Below are positions 11,219 to 23,173 of a DNA stretch of 64,000 nt, piece by piece (within the stretch, counting starts at the first letter, position 1; each line of letters opens with the position of its first letter). The notes below the pieces were generated by a model that was not told the DNA's origin, ran no database searches, and saw only the letters and a program-made list of their open reading frames with translations. Source of the DNA: Clarkia xantiana subsp. parviflora. Lineage: Eukaryota > Streptophyta > Magnoliopsida > Myrtales > Onagraceae. Location: assembly GCA_036873135.1 (NCBI GenBank), contig JAPTYO010000020.1, positions 5,510,081-5,574,080 on the forward strand. Direction: 5' to 3'. The position numbers were made by a program, and so were the translations under genes.

Positions 11219-11650
11219 ATTTCTTTTTTCATCAGTGAAACCACACAAGAAATATTTGCTTAACTTATCAAGTTCATTACAAGAAATTGGGAGTATTAGT
11301 GCACTGCATAATGTGCAAAAGAATTGACATTCAAAACAGATTTAATAAGGACAAATCTTCCTATCTTAGAAAAAGGTTTTGATCTCCACTCAGACATTTT
11401 AGATTTGAACTTATTAATCACAAAAGATTGTTTGCTTTTTTTAGAGATCGATGAGAAAGCCTAAATAAGTGTGAGTTAGTTATTCACTTTTCTTAAACCC
11501 AAGAAAGACGACCACTTCTTTGAAACATCAACATTAAAAATTTAGATAAAATAATTTAAGACTTCTCAAAATTGAATTTTTTTATTTTTTTCCAACAAAG
11601 AGCAAAAATCATAAAACACTCTTTTAACTAAAACACAGTTGTTGAAAGAG

Positions 11651-12638
11651 GCTCTTTTTTTTCTTCATAAGGTTGATTAAATTTAAAACAATCGGTCAGC
11701 ATCAAGGAGATGGGAAACATTCGGCCCAAAATAATAAAATAAGAAACGATACAAACAGTTCGAGACATTCCGACGTATTAGTATTTAGCAGTAAAATAAG
11801 AGGTTGCTTCCAGCCATCATCATATATATTCATTTCATCATCAAGAAGGTGTAGTTGGTGGATCCATTTCACCATGCCTTTTTTCCTGGTGGTAGGTGAA
11901 CAACATTTATTAATAGATAGATATAGATGCATCAATTACAAAAAAATATTAACTTAACTTTTTATAAGTGTGCAATTTACTATTTAAACTTATTTTTATT
12001 AAACTGGGAGCTAATTTTTTGTATTGTGTGAAAAACTAGCTTTGTCTATCTTTCTCTTAATTTTTTTACTAAAGTAATTTGAAAACTTGTTAGACCATAA
12101 AAGTTTAAGATATAATAACATGAAAATTTATATAATATCAAGTTTTCAAATAATAAGCATTAAGAAATATATATATATATATAAGAATAATTTGACCCAA
12201 AAATACCAAAAAATAATTTTATTATAACATTTTAAAAATTATTTATTTTAATTTTTGAATTTGTGTGTTGTATATTTAACTTATATTTTTTTAGTATAAT
12301 AATATTTATAAAAATTATATTCAATCTTTTTTATTTTATAAGAACGTTGATATTATTTTATAATCATTGTATATGTTTAGGGTATTTTTAGTTATTTAGA
12401 ATGTATATTTTATCTATAGTTAACTGAAAAATTGAACTCATAAAACTGCATGTTAGCAAAGTTCAGCTACCATTTACTAACAAAATAAGTTGCACATTGC
12501 CATAAAGTTTAGTTAGTAATTTGGTAATTTTGGAAAAAAAAAAAAAGTAATTTGGTAATTAACTATCTACTAATTATTGCAATTACATGTCTCCCATTTT
12601 TTTCAATTAACTTTTGTCCATATATGTAATGATTAATA
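11651..12638. other. AT-rich intergenic DNA
   Basis: No gene, RNA or bounded repeat recognised. Base composition becomes very AT-rich from about 11950, with short TA microsatellites (about 12166-12183). Confidence 0.5.
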
Positions 12639-12886
12639 TGTCTTTTGGTCCATAATGTTTGACCACTTTTAGGTTTTGATCCATGATGTTTTTTTTTGCC
12701 TAGTTTTGGTACTATATATGTTTACTAATTTTTCTAGTTTTGGTCCAACCATTACATTCCGTCAATTTTTTCCGTTAAGTGACATGTGCAAGTCACGTGA
12801 TCCATCCTAAACTTTCAATTTTGTTCAAGTTTGGGGGAATTGATACCCTAAACCTAGTTTAATTTGAGCGAATTGAACTAGGTTTA
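12639..12886. mobile_element. Left half of a family-B foldback MITE, truncated by LTR element 1
   Basis: The tract ttttggtccataatgtttgacc...ttccgttaagtgacatgtgcaagtcacgtgatcc...gttcaagtttggggg matches the left arm of the CACGTG-bearing family seen at 29038, 42183, 43700 and 59639. The sequence stops at the LTR boundary, and the matching right arm is not found on the far side of LTR element 1. Confidence 0.6.
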
Positions 12887-13604
12887 TGTTGGATCACGGT
12901 GGAACTCCGGCACGGACTTTGACGACGATCCTAGCTCCTTCACTCCACGCAATCCTGCAAGAGGGGATAGACCGGGCGGTGACCCAGAATCCCTCTCCGA
13001 TGCTTAAATGAGTATCTCGTATGACTGGCAAGCAGTAATCTTAAGGTGTACTTAATTCAACGTAAGTGATCTGATGTGACCTCTTGCCCTTTTATAGGTG
13101 AAGAGGTACCTCAGTTACCTGGTGAACCGTTGGGGGTGGTTAGCCCGTATCCCGCGTATCTCGGGTGTGATCCCGCCTATCTAGGCCATGATCTCGCTTA
13201 TCTCGGCCACGCCCCGCGTATCTCGGCCACGCTCCGCGTATCTCAACTACGCTCCGCGTATCCCGGCCACGCCCCGCGTATCTTGGCCTTAACCTCTGGT
13301 AACAAGTCCCGACTAACATCGGGGACTCCAGAGTTATCTCGTTATGTCACTGCTCGGGGCCCCTCGTCATCGTGACAGGGCTAATCGTTCTCAGGGATTC
13401 GTCATCGGGGCCTACTTAAAGGCTTCTCATCGGGAGCTTCCGGCTCATCTGTCGGAGCCGACTCTGTCGGGACCTTTCATCATCGGGACTCTCTTCGTCG
13501 GGACCTTTTTCCTGGGTCATCTTGACCTTCATTTGGGGCCCGGTGGGCCTGTTTGCCGTTTCCTCACCGTTGAAGGGCCTGACAGCTGTTAGTCGAACCC
13601 ATCA
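12887..13604 (-). repeat. 3' LTR of element 1
   Basis: 718 bp, tgttggatcacgg...cccatca on the plus strand. It contains seven or eight imperfect 19-20 bp repeats of cgcgtatctcggccacgcc at about 13147-13290, and a minus-strand TATA (ctataaaag). Confidence 0.95.
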
Positions 13605-13615
13605 TTTGCCCCAAG
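13605..13615 (-). promoter_or_regulatory. Polypurine tract of element 1
   Basis: On the minus strand cttggggcaaa abuts the 3' LTR, the position and composition of a plus-strand primer site. Confidence 0.7.
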
Positions 13616-13978
13616 ACATGAGGGACTTTTAGTTCGTCGTGTCTTTCAACTCCCGATAATAGGATCGGGGATCTTTCCCTTGGCGCAGTCACTCAATACT
13701 AGTCTTCTCCTTCACGTTTCCTCAGTGCTTTGTGGATAACTGCCAAATCCAGGGGGACTCCTCGATTCCCCAGTTCATTAAATGCAGTAGATAGTGAAGC
13801 GACGTTTTCGGCCCTCGTGCCTGATTTTTCGCGCCTGTTCTTTTCTGAAAAGTGCTTTTTCAGGCTGTTTCATCATTACGTCCGTTGTTCTTCTGCACGT
13901 TCCATCTCAACGGTCCAGATTAAAACTCTTCGACTTCGACGACTCGGATCGAAGTGTCCCTTCGACTGTCCTTTTCGC

Positions 13979-13987
13979 CTATAAAAC
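13979..13987 (+). promoter_or_regulatory. TATA box of the antisense gene, element 1
   Basis: ctataaaac stands 168 bp before the ATG at 14147, just inside the 3' LTR. The same ctataaaaccctaa-type box occurs at the equivalent place in elements 2 and 3. Confidence 0.65.
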
Positions 13988-14146
13988 CCTAACCGTGGGC
14001 ACAGCTGCACTTTTACCGTTTCCGAATTCTCAAAAGCTCTCTGCAACTTCTCTGCGAATTCCAGCCCTGCGATTCCGAAGATCTCAGAGTTTCTCCGGTC
14101 ATCTTTCCGGCGACGCCCAATTCATTCCTTCAACCTTCAATTCATC

Positions 14147-16821
14147 ATGTCTGGTAAGGATTTCTCCTTCGTTGCTTGTTCATCTTTTCCTTATTTACAG
14201 CTTTTCGAAAATCCCACTGTGCTTTTCTTGCCATTGTTACTTTTCAGACAGCGGGTCCAGCTCTGAGGGGAGAAAGCCTTTTAATTTTGATTATGCTCTG
14301 AATGAAATCTCCAATACTGCCTATGATGCAGCTCTCCGAGAGGGGTGCATCACTTCTACTTGGGAACCCCGTTTCCCGTATCCTTGGCCTCGCCCCTCAG
14401 GTAACCCTGAGGTTACCCGTCCCCGAAAAGGGGAGGTATTTGTCTCTACGGGGCAAGTATCAGCGGGGATCAGATTCCCCTTCTGTGGTAATCTGGTCGA
14501 GATGTGCCATCACTACAAAACTCATCCGACCACCTTCTCCCCACATGCCACTCGCCTGTGGAATGCTTTCCAGGTCCTCTGCTTCCGACAGAAATGGGTC
14601 TACAGCCTCCAACTCTTCCGAACTTTCTACGGGATGAAGTGCAACGAGGCTGGGGTTTGCGCCTTCTATCCTCGGATGCCCAAGTGGAGTAAGCAGCAGC
14701 TTGCACGGTGTAACTGGACCAATGACACCTGGAAGGTGGTCAAGGGTCGGGGACTCCTGGTTGACACGGGGTCCGACAACAGTGGTTGGAAGAGGAGCTA
14801 CTTCTTCATCCAACACTCTTCGATCCCATGGCCCCGATGGGAGGTGGCAGCAGACTCCCCACCTGCCTTCCACACCTATACCGACGAAGATTTCCAAACT
14901 CTTCAACTCATCCAGCTTTACCGATGGGGGGAGTCCTACACTCCCCTCGACGCCAATTCCCTCGTGGAGCGGGACCTGGTGAACGCCGGGATCCGACTCC
15001 TCGATATAATCTCTGGGGGGGAGCTTTTCGACGGCCCTTCCAATATGGTTCCCTGGGTAAACTTCTAACTCTTCTTTGTTTACTGTTTGCAGCCAAGAAG
15101 GTATCTGTGCTGACCGATCTGTTCCTTAAGCAGGGGGAGACCGATGCCGTTCGCCCTTCGCGGAAGAGGAAGTCCGCCAAGAAGGCTGCTGCTCAGTCGG
15201 GGTCTCCCTCTGCGGAGCAACCCAAGCGGAAGCGGGTGGAGCTGGACCAACTCTTCGACGACCAGAATGCTGAAGAAGGTAAAAAGCTCCGACTCGCTAT
15301 TAAATCGTATAGGAGGATGGTCCCGAGGGATTTGATTCCTTCGACCAGGGAGGCTCGTATTGCTGACGTTAGGCGGATCCTTCGAGGCGAAACTCCTCGT
15401 GTCCTGAAGGCGGGCTACTACCACTACCGCGGGAAGGATCAATATGTCTCCCGACGTATTGTTTGGTGTAAGAATCCTGATGAACTTCCTGACTACATAT
15501 CTGAAGCCTCTCGTCATCTAGGTGCAGGTCGCTCAGGGGCTCCATCGGGTGCTGAAGCTTCTGCGGGTGCACCGTCTTCAACAGGGGCGCCTCCCTCAGC
15601 TGGGGAGAAGACCCCGACCGGCGAGCAGTTTCGTCGGGTGGAAAGCTTGGACTCCTCCGAGGAGACCGATGAGGGTGGCTCCCTCCGTCGTCGTCGGAGG
15701 ACGGGGCAGTCTCCCTTGAAACCAACCTCTCAGGGGCTGCCCCCTTCATCTTCTCCGCAGCAGCGACAGCCGTCGCCCATCCACAACTTTACTCCTTCCC
15801 CCGTCCGGGTCGAGCCGGAGGCGTTCCCCTCCACGATTCGTTCTCCTCCTCTTATCCCTCTCGATGGGAGTTTCTACAGGGCCTTCGACCCCGCACAAGT
15901 GAATGCCCCTTGGACTCCAATCCAAACACTGCAAGGAGTCCCGCTCCGACAAGGGGACCAGCACCAAGACCTGGCTCTGCATCTGTTGGCAGACTCGATC
16001 CTGCCCACCATGCGGTACCCGATTTCCCTGAATCGGACTGCTATGCATCGGGATGTCAGAGATATGTCCCTGCGTCGGATAAAGGTAAAACTTCGCTTCT
16101 CTCTTTTCATTGGTAAATCTGGTTGTTTGTCTATTAACACTTTTCTTTCTTATTGTAGGAGCTCGGGGACTTCAACCATCTTTTCGGGTACCTCATCGCC
16201 TATGATGAGTCCCGGGAACGGGACCGGGCGGCCATTGACAAGCTTAAGGAGGATCTTGCAGCCTCCAAGTCTTCGCGGGGGAAACTTGCCAAGGAGCAAG
16301 CCGCCCTTGTCCAAAAGGTTCAGGATCTCCAAAAGCAGGTCGGGGACTTCGAGGGGCTCCTGAGGCAGGAGCGACAGGAGCGGCAGGAGCGGCAGGCTGC
16401 TGAGGACAAGCTGGTCCTCGAGAAGAAGGTTCTGGAGGAGCAAGTCGCGGGGTTTCCTGCGCAGCTGGTCGAGGCGGAAGCCAAGGGCCGGGAGGATTAT
16501 CGGAGGTCTGAGGACTTCCAGGCCGACGCTATGAAGTTCTTTGGCGCGGAGGTGGAGAACACTCTCTTCAATGCGGTTGAGGAGCTCCACCTGGAGTATG
16601 GTGACGCCATCAATTTTGACAAGTCTCCTTCCCTCGCCCCCTTCGCGAAGAAATATTTTGCTCTTTCTGAGGAGAGTGATGGGGGGAGTACTCCCGCAAT
16701 TGCCGAAGACGCAGCAGATGCTCCGATAGTCGATCCTCCCGAGGCCAACCCTGTGGAACCTTCTGCTACCGACTCCGCGGACCCAGCTCCTACCAATGTT
16801 GCCGACAAGGATCAAGCCTAA
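14147..16821 (+). CDS. Antisense gene of Tat element 1, four exons, uninterrupted
   Basis: Predicted exons are 14147-14153 (ATGTCTG), 14248-15056, 15134-16084 and 16159-16821; all junctions are GT-AG and keep frame, giving 809 aa. Equivalent splice sites occur in elements 2 and 3, which is the main support. Exon 2 encodes a compact Trp/Tyr-rich domain (IRFPF...THPTTFSPHATRLWNAF...YSLQLFRTFYG) resembling plant 'putative gypsy type transposon' proteins (Pfam Transposase_28-like). Exon 3 begins with a basic RKRKSAKK tract, a likely nuclear signal, and has a conserved RRILRGETPRVLKAGYY block, then low-complexity Ser/Pro sequence. Exon 4 is a coiled coil with an acidic Pro-rich tail ending KDQA. 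Maize Grande carries a comparable antisense 'gene 23'. Function is unknown. No stop is present, although the gag-pol opposite is broken many times. Confidence 0.75.
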
Positions 16822-16984
16822 CTGCTTATCTTTTAGAGTCCTTGTATTTTCCTCGCTTTTTGTAATCGTCGGGCCTTTGAGCCCTTATCAATTATCAGAC
16901 TTTCTCCGTTCCGATTCCTTCAATGCACTTCTCCAAGTGGCTTTGCTATACATTGCTTAGGTCGATACTTCGACAGTCTAGAAC

Positions 16985-17535
16985 ATTCTCGTACATCACT
17001 TAAGACGACTAGAATAAATCTAAGGATCGTGCACCACTCAAGGCGACTTTTCCCGTGCACCACTTAAGGCGACTTTTCGGTATTTAGAATAAATCTAAGG
17101 ATCGTGCACCGCTTAAGGCGACTTTTCTCGTGCACCACTTAAGGCGACTTTTCTTCGTGCACCACTTAAGGCGACTTTCCTCGTGCACCACCTAAGGCGA
17201 CTTTTCAGTACTTAGAATAAATCCAAGAATCGTGCACCACTAAAGGCGACTTTCCTCGTGCACCACTCAAGGCGACTTTACATCGTGCACCACTTAAGGC
17301 GACTTTTCTTCGTGCACCACTTAAGGCGACTTTCCTCGTGCACCACCTAAGGCGACTTTTCGGTACTTAGAATAAATCTAAGAACAATTCTGATCGGAAA
17401 CAACCTCTTTATTTATTGATGGCACCAAATTGGCTTACATCGAATTAAACGATAAACATCATACACCACTCAAGGCGATTTTACATCGGGCACCACTTAA
17501 GGCGACTTTATCGGGCACCACTTAAGGCGACTTTC
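16985..17535. repeat. Intra-element minisatellite, element 1
   Basis: Around 17 copies of a 25-26 bp unit (cgtgcaccacttaaggcgac plus tttyc) are interspersed with a spacer of the form acttagaataaatctaag, giving a higher-order pattern. It lies between the convergent 3' ends of the antisense gene and gag-pol. Confidence 0.92.
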
Positions 17536-17536
17536 A

Positions 17537-20500
17537 TCAAGCATGGTGTTTCTTCAAGTGTTCGCCACTAAAAGAATGCTTCAATACTCTGCCATCGAGG
17601 TCTTCTAATTTGTACGCATTTGGAGCTGGCATCCCCACGACCTTATAAGGTCCTTCCAATTTTGGTGACATCTTGTTGATTCGAACCAAAAGGGTAAACT
17701 CGTTGCGACGCCAAACCAGCTCCCCGACGAAGAATTGTCGGGACTTAACTCGCTGATTGTAATATCTGGCCGTCGCCAAACGCATTCGAGCTTGGACTTT
17801 ATCGGCTTCCCGCCTCTTCTCTTCGAGCAGGTCCAAGTCCAGACGTCTCATCTCATCATTCGTCAGAGGCTCGTAATATCTCATCCGATGGGACGCCACA
17901 GCTACCTCCACGGGGGCGACAGCCTCCGTGCCATAAACGAGGCCAAACAGAGTCTCCCCCGTTGATCGTTTGTGTGTCGTTCTAACAGCCCAAAGCACGT
18001 TTTCTAGTTCGTTCAGCCACTTGCCCTTCAAGGCATAGACCCTCTTCTTCAGGCCATCCATCACGATTTTGTTGGCTGATTCCACCTGACCATTAGTCTG
18101 AGCATGGCGTACGGAAGCTGTCCGATGCTCGATGTTTAACTCCTCCAGATACTCCCTCACCTGAGAGCCGTTAAACGGTGGACCATTGTCGCTGATCACC
18201 ACCTTAGGAATCCCGTATCTGGACACGATATGGGTCTGGAGGAACTTGACGATCTGGTTCCTCGTCGTTCTGGCCAACGCCTTTGCCTCTATCCATTTAG
18301 AAAAATAATCGATAGCTACAAGTAAATACTTACATTGACCTTGTGCTTGTGGAAGAGGTCCCACCAAGTCGATGCCCCACTGCGCGAAGGGCCAAGCGCT
18401 CTTGATGGATGTCAGGTTAGCGGCCGGAGCCACGATACTCGGGGCGTACCTCTGGCACGCGTCACAGGATCGGACCAACGCCGTCGCTTCCTTGCTCATC
18501 GTGGGCCAATAATAGCCCAAGTTCAGCACTTTCCTCATAATGGATCGGGCCCCTTCATGACAAGCCGCGACCCCTTCATGCACCTCCTTCAGGATTCGAT
18601 TAGTGTCGGGTTCTGCCACACACTTCAAGTACGGGGTCGAGCCTTCTTGTATAGCTGATTGTCCAGCATCACATAATTAGCCGCGATCCGACGTATCCTG
18701 TCGGCTGCTACTTTATCATCGGGGACTGCCCCCGTAGTCAGGTACGCGACTATCGGGGTCATCCAAGTGGGCTCCTCCTCCGATCCTGCCTCAATAGTAC
18801 ACACCTGTGTCGGGTCGATGGTCGATAAGATCACCTTCTCCAAGAAGTGTACCTTCCGATCTTCTTCCAAGGGTGCCCCCAGGGCAAATTTGCTCAAGGC
18901 GTCTGCCTCTACGTTTTCCTCCCTCGGGATTGCCTCGATGTCGAAGCTTTTAAAGCTATCCCTCAGGGCTTGTACCTCGTGTAGATACTTCTTCATTATC
19001 GGGCTCCTTGCTTCGTATTGCCCTTGAACCTGGTTTACGATTAAAGCTGCGTCACACTTCACCCTCAAGTGATCGACTCCAGTGCCTTTAGCAATTTTCA
19101 AGCCCGTGATAAGAGCTTCATACTCCGCTTCGTTGTTTGTGGCCTTGAATGTTAAAGCCAAGGCGTATCGGAGCGGCTCACCTCCACCCGGTGGTATCAA
19201 CAAAAAGCCTGCTCTTGATCCGTCCGAACTCGAGGAGCCATCTGTGTACATTTCCCAGGTATTTTCCTCGTTTGGCTGTTCTGATTGCTCTGCCCTCTCT
19301 GGTTGTTCTTCTGTCGGGACCTCCATGGTTGCCCCCTCTACAGGGCCCGCTTCTTCTAGATCGGGGGCTGTAGATTCTGCTATGAAATCCGCCAATGCCT
19401 GGCCCTTAATGGCCGTTCTTGGAGCAAAGTGTATGCGAAACTCACTAAGCTCTACTGCCCATTTCACTAATCTTCCCGACGCATCCGGTCGGTTCAAAAA
19501 ATGCTTCAAAGGCTGGTTCGTCAGCACAGTAATCTCGTGTGCGTGGAAATAAGGCCTTAGCTTCCGAGCAGTAATAATCAACGCAAAGAGGTACTTCTCA
19601 ACGGCAGGATAATTTAATTCAGACTTGGAAAACGCCTTGCTTACATAATAGACGGGGACTTGATTACCCTCGACAACCTTCACTAACACAGAGCTAATGG
19701 CAAATTCAGAAACAGCCAAATAAAGGTAGAGCGGCTCGCCTGGAACCGGTTTCGCCAATGGCGGGAGGGTGCGAAGGTGCTGCTTGAGTGCTTGGAACGC
19801 CTCTTCACACTTGGCGGTCCACTCAAACTTCTTGTTGGCCCTCAGAACTTCGAAAAATGACATTGATCGATCGCTGGCTTTGGACAAGAAGCGATTCATT
19901 GCAGCTAGTCGGCCATTCAGCACTTGTACCTCCCGATGGTTTATCGGAGACTGCATCTCCTCAATCGCCCTCAGCTTCTCGGGATTCACCTCAATTCCTC
20001 TCTGGCTCACCATAAAGCCCAAAAATTTCCCTGAGTGGACTCCGAAGGCGCATTTCGTCGGGTTTAAACGAACTTGATGAAGCCTCATCCGCTCAAACGC
20101 CATGGTTAGGTTGTGCACATGATCCTCGGCTTGTCGGGACTTCACCAGCATATCATCCACGTAAGCCTCCATGGTTTCCCCCAGCGTATCTCCGAACAGC
20201 TTGTTCACCATCCGCTGGTAGGTTGCCCCAGCATTGATCAACCCGAAAGGCATGACATCGTAGTGATAGATGTCACTGTCTGCGTAGAACGCTGTGTGGG
20301 GAGCGTCTTCGTTGGCCATCTTGATCTGGTTGTAGCCTGAATACGCATCCATGAAACTCAACAGCTCATGTCCCGACGTGGCATCCACCAGCTGGTCGAT
20401 TCTCGGGAGCGGATAACAGTCCTTCGGGCAAGCCTTATTCAGGTCGCGGAAATCCACACACATTCGCCGTTTCCCGTTAGTCTTCTTCACCAGCACTGGA

Positions 20501-23137
20501 TTAGCAACCCAAGTCTGGAATCGGAGCTCTTTAATAAACCCAGCATCGAGCAACCTGCCCACCTCCTGCTAGATCGCGATCTTCTTGTCTGTGCCCATCG
20601 GACGCCTTTTCTGCGTGATAGGTTTGACCGCGGGATCTATCTTTAGCTCGTGTACGATCACATCGGGGCTGATTCCTGGCATGTCGCTCGGGGACCAGGC
20701 AAACAGCTCCTTGAACTCCTTCAGCAACTCAACCAATTTTTGGGCTGTCTCCTCAGTCAAAGCAGACCCGATTTTTACCTTCCTCTGGGGTCCGTCGATC
20801 TCAACTTCTTTTAGATCTTCTACGGGGGCGGGACGTCCAAACTCCTCTCTAGGGTCGGTATCTGTCTGGAGGACAGTCATGGCCTCTCGTCTCCTCCTTC
20901 GGGTGGCATTGACATAGCATTTTCTGGAAGCCACCTGGTCGCCTTTGACCTCTCCAACTCCGTGGTCAGTCGGGAACTTCATTTTCTGATGCACTGTTGA
21001 GTCAACTGCCATCAGGGGGTTGATGGTGGTTCTCCCGATAATCGCGTTATAAGTCCCCGCGGAATCAACTACCACGAACTCCACGTTCCTCCTTTCTGAT
21101 TTCTACCCACTACCAAACTCCACTGGTAAGGTGATTACCCCTAGCGGATAGGAGGTAGAGCCAGAGAACCCGACCATCGGGAAGTTTGCCTCCTTCAGAT
21201 CTTTCTTCGTTTTCCCCATAGCCTCCAGCGCGTCCATGAATAGAATATCGGAGGAGCTCCCTCCGTCGATTAGAATTCACTTCATCTCGTACCCGTCTAC
21301 ATCCAAGGTCACAACCAAGGCGTCATCGTGCGGAGTTTCCACGTCTATAAGATCCTCCGACGAAAAGGAGATCACCATCTCTTCCTTCAGGGTCCACGAT
21401 CGGGACCTCTTACCCAGCACTACGGCCGTAGGAATTCTAGAGGCGTAAACCTCCCGAGAGGACGAGGTATCACCTCCAGCAGCGAATCCTCCATGAATCA
21501 CATTAATGGTGCCCCGTCGTTCCTTGCGGGCACCCGACGGCTCCGGGTCGGATCTCTTCTTCTTTGGGGACCGATCGCGGGATCGGGAACGGGACCGTGA
21601 TTGGGACCGAGAGCGGGATCGACACCGTTTATCCCCGACGAACTCCTTGAGCTTCCCCTTCTGGATCAGCTTTACGATCTCCTTCTTCAACTCCCGACAA
21701 TGGTTGGTGTCGTGACCATTTGCGCGGTGAAACCGGCAGTAGCGATCCGTGCGAGATCCCAAGAATTCTCCATCCTTCTTTGGGGGGGTACCTGGAGATG
21801 CCTTGTCGTTCCATGACCGTCAGTACCTCTGCCATGGAGCAGTTGAGAGGAATGTCGAGATCCTCCCGCTTATCCTTCCTTGAAGAACGTCTATCGTCCC
21901 TCCGATCAGAGCGGCCTCGATTCCGACTACCTTCGGGTTTACCCTTTGACTTACGATCGTCGAAAGGTTTAACCGACTGCTTCCCTTTGCTCGACTTTGG
22001 GAGCTCCAGCTCTCCGGCGGCTATCTTCGACTCCTGGACATCGATTTGCCGTTTCACCCTCTTTTGTAGTGCCTCCATATTTCACACAGCTTTCTCAGCC
22101 ACGCTGTGCATTAGGTCGGAACCATAGGGGGCCGTTAAGTTCCGAATGAAGGTACGAATGGTCTCACCCTCCGAGATCTCTTCATCAATCTCCGCCACAC
22201 TGGCGGTGTATCGCTGGTAATAGTGTGCCAGCGATTCGTCGGGCCTCTGTACCACCTGTGTCAGGGACCTCACGCTCTTCAACAAACGTCTACGACCCTG
22301 GTACTGCTGAATGAATCGGTCGTGCATATCTGCCCAGCAAGTGATGCAGCCTGGGGGCAGACTAAAGAACCAGGTCAGGGCTCTCTCTCCAAGTGTGTTC
22401 GGGAACAGCGTACACACTATGTCTTCATTCGGGGCTCTTCCCAGACACGCCATGAGGTGTTTCTGGACATGACGAACCGGATCTCCTTCACCATCGTACT
22501 CCTTTATCGTGGGGATACCTAGCCCAGGCGGGGCTAGGGTGTCTATAAGTCGGGGAACGAAGGGATGTGTAGATCGATCCCTTAGCTCCGATACCAGCGG
22601 CTTCTGCTCTCCCATGCAGATGTTCACGATCTTTACCACCTGATCGGGGGTGATGGGACCATTCAGGGGAATGGTCCTGTGCTGTACTGGTCCTGGCCCA
22701 TCAACCACGAATCTCTCTGGATGAATAAACACCCTACTCCTGTCATGGCCTCGGGGCGGAGCCTCCTGTACGTTCCGAACCTCTGTTGGTGGGGGCACTT
22801 CTTCTAACGGGGGCATCTCCTCCTGCCTCCTCGCAGCCTCTCTCCGATCCAAGAGAGCCTCCACGGCTGCCAAAAACATAGGCATGGCTTTTGCCACAGC
22901 CCTTGTCAGGTCCGCAGCTGGGGGAGCCTCCTGCCCCCTGTTGCCCTGGTGTTGAGCAGCAATCTCTTCGGGACCTTCATTATGCCCCCCTGTCTGGGAG
23001 AGTTCAGCAGCGGGATGGTTCTGGTTTTCCTCCTGTTCTGGTAGTGAATTCAAAGTTGTTGCAGCGGGGTGACGGGAACCACCGGATTGTCCCTGTCTTC
23101 TTTGCTTGCCAGCCGTCATCGATCGAGTAGAAGGCAT
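17537..23137 (-). pseudogene. Gag-Pol of element 1, broken
   Basis: The minus-strand Gag-Pol frame starts at ATG 23137 (MPSTRSM). Order: Gag, CHHC knuckle, protease (IDGGSSSDI), RT (YVDDM), RNase H, second archaeal-type RNase H (YTDGSSSSD), and integrase with HHCC and DD35E. Lesions against its relatives: TGG to TGA at 22082-22084, frameshift near 21780, CGA to TGA at 21277-21279, TGG to TAG at 21103-21105, CAG to TAG at 20569-20571, and a 7-bp deletion near 18632. The pieces still open are 18625-20562 (RT to second RNase H) and 17537-18628 (integrase). All nonsense changes are G:C to A:T transitions. Not expected to make a full polyprotein. Confidence 0.92.
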
Positions 23138-23154
23138 ATCAGCTTTTTGTTTGA

Positions 23155-23172
23155 TTCCCACAGACGGCGCCA
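23155..23172 (-). promoter_or_regulatory. Primer binding site, element 1
   Basis: On the minus strand TGGCGCCGTCTGTGGGAA follows the LTR by one base. Its first nine bases match the complement of a plant tRNA-Asp 3' end; the rest departs, so the primer is uncertain. The same 18-mer is present in elements 2 and 3. Confidence 0.8.
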
Positions 23173-23173
23173 A

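Larger units (their letters stand above)
6824..11650 (-). pseudogene. Old L1-type LINE remnant, broken by three insertions
   Basis: Minus-strand remnant of a non-LTR retrotransposon. Its 3' end is the T-run at about 6808-6823 (a poly(A) tail on the minus strand). Near 11240-11400 the minus strand reads WRSKPFSKIGRFVLIKSVLN and then NELDKLSKYFLCGFTDE, matching the conserved SxxGRxxLIKSVL...FLWG block after the L1 reverse transcriptase core. Around 9590-9650 it reads WDNIWVGNSSLRF, the next block of such proteins. Frames are full of stops. MITEs at 7701-8234, 8447-9527 and 9936-11218 split it. The upstream (RT and endonuclease) part is absent or unrecognisable; the boundary near 11650 is approximate. 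Confidence 0.65.

Noticed and set aside
13076..13592. Plus-strand frames of 82-115 codons inside the LTRs (also at 23363, 31331, 41557, 46198, 56625)
   Set aside because: They recur in every LTR because the LTR DNA recurs, run through the U3 minirepeats, and are opposite to the element's transcription.
14460..14906. 148-220 codon minus-strand frames opposite the antisense gene exons (also 47324-47986)
   Set aside because: Mirror frames of the exon 2 domain; they break at different places in the three elements.
16985..17535. CRISPR-like appearance of short direct repeats
   Set aside because: Repeats are imperfect, there are no unique spacers of constant length, and the context is a plant retrotransposon.
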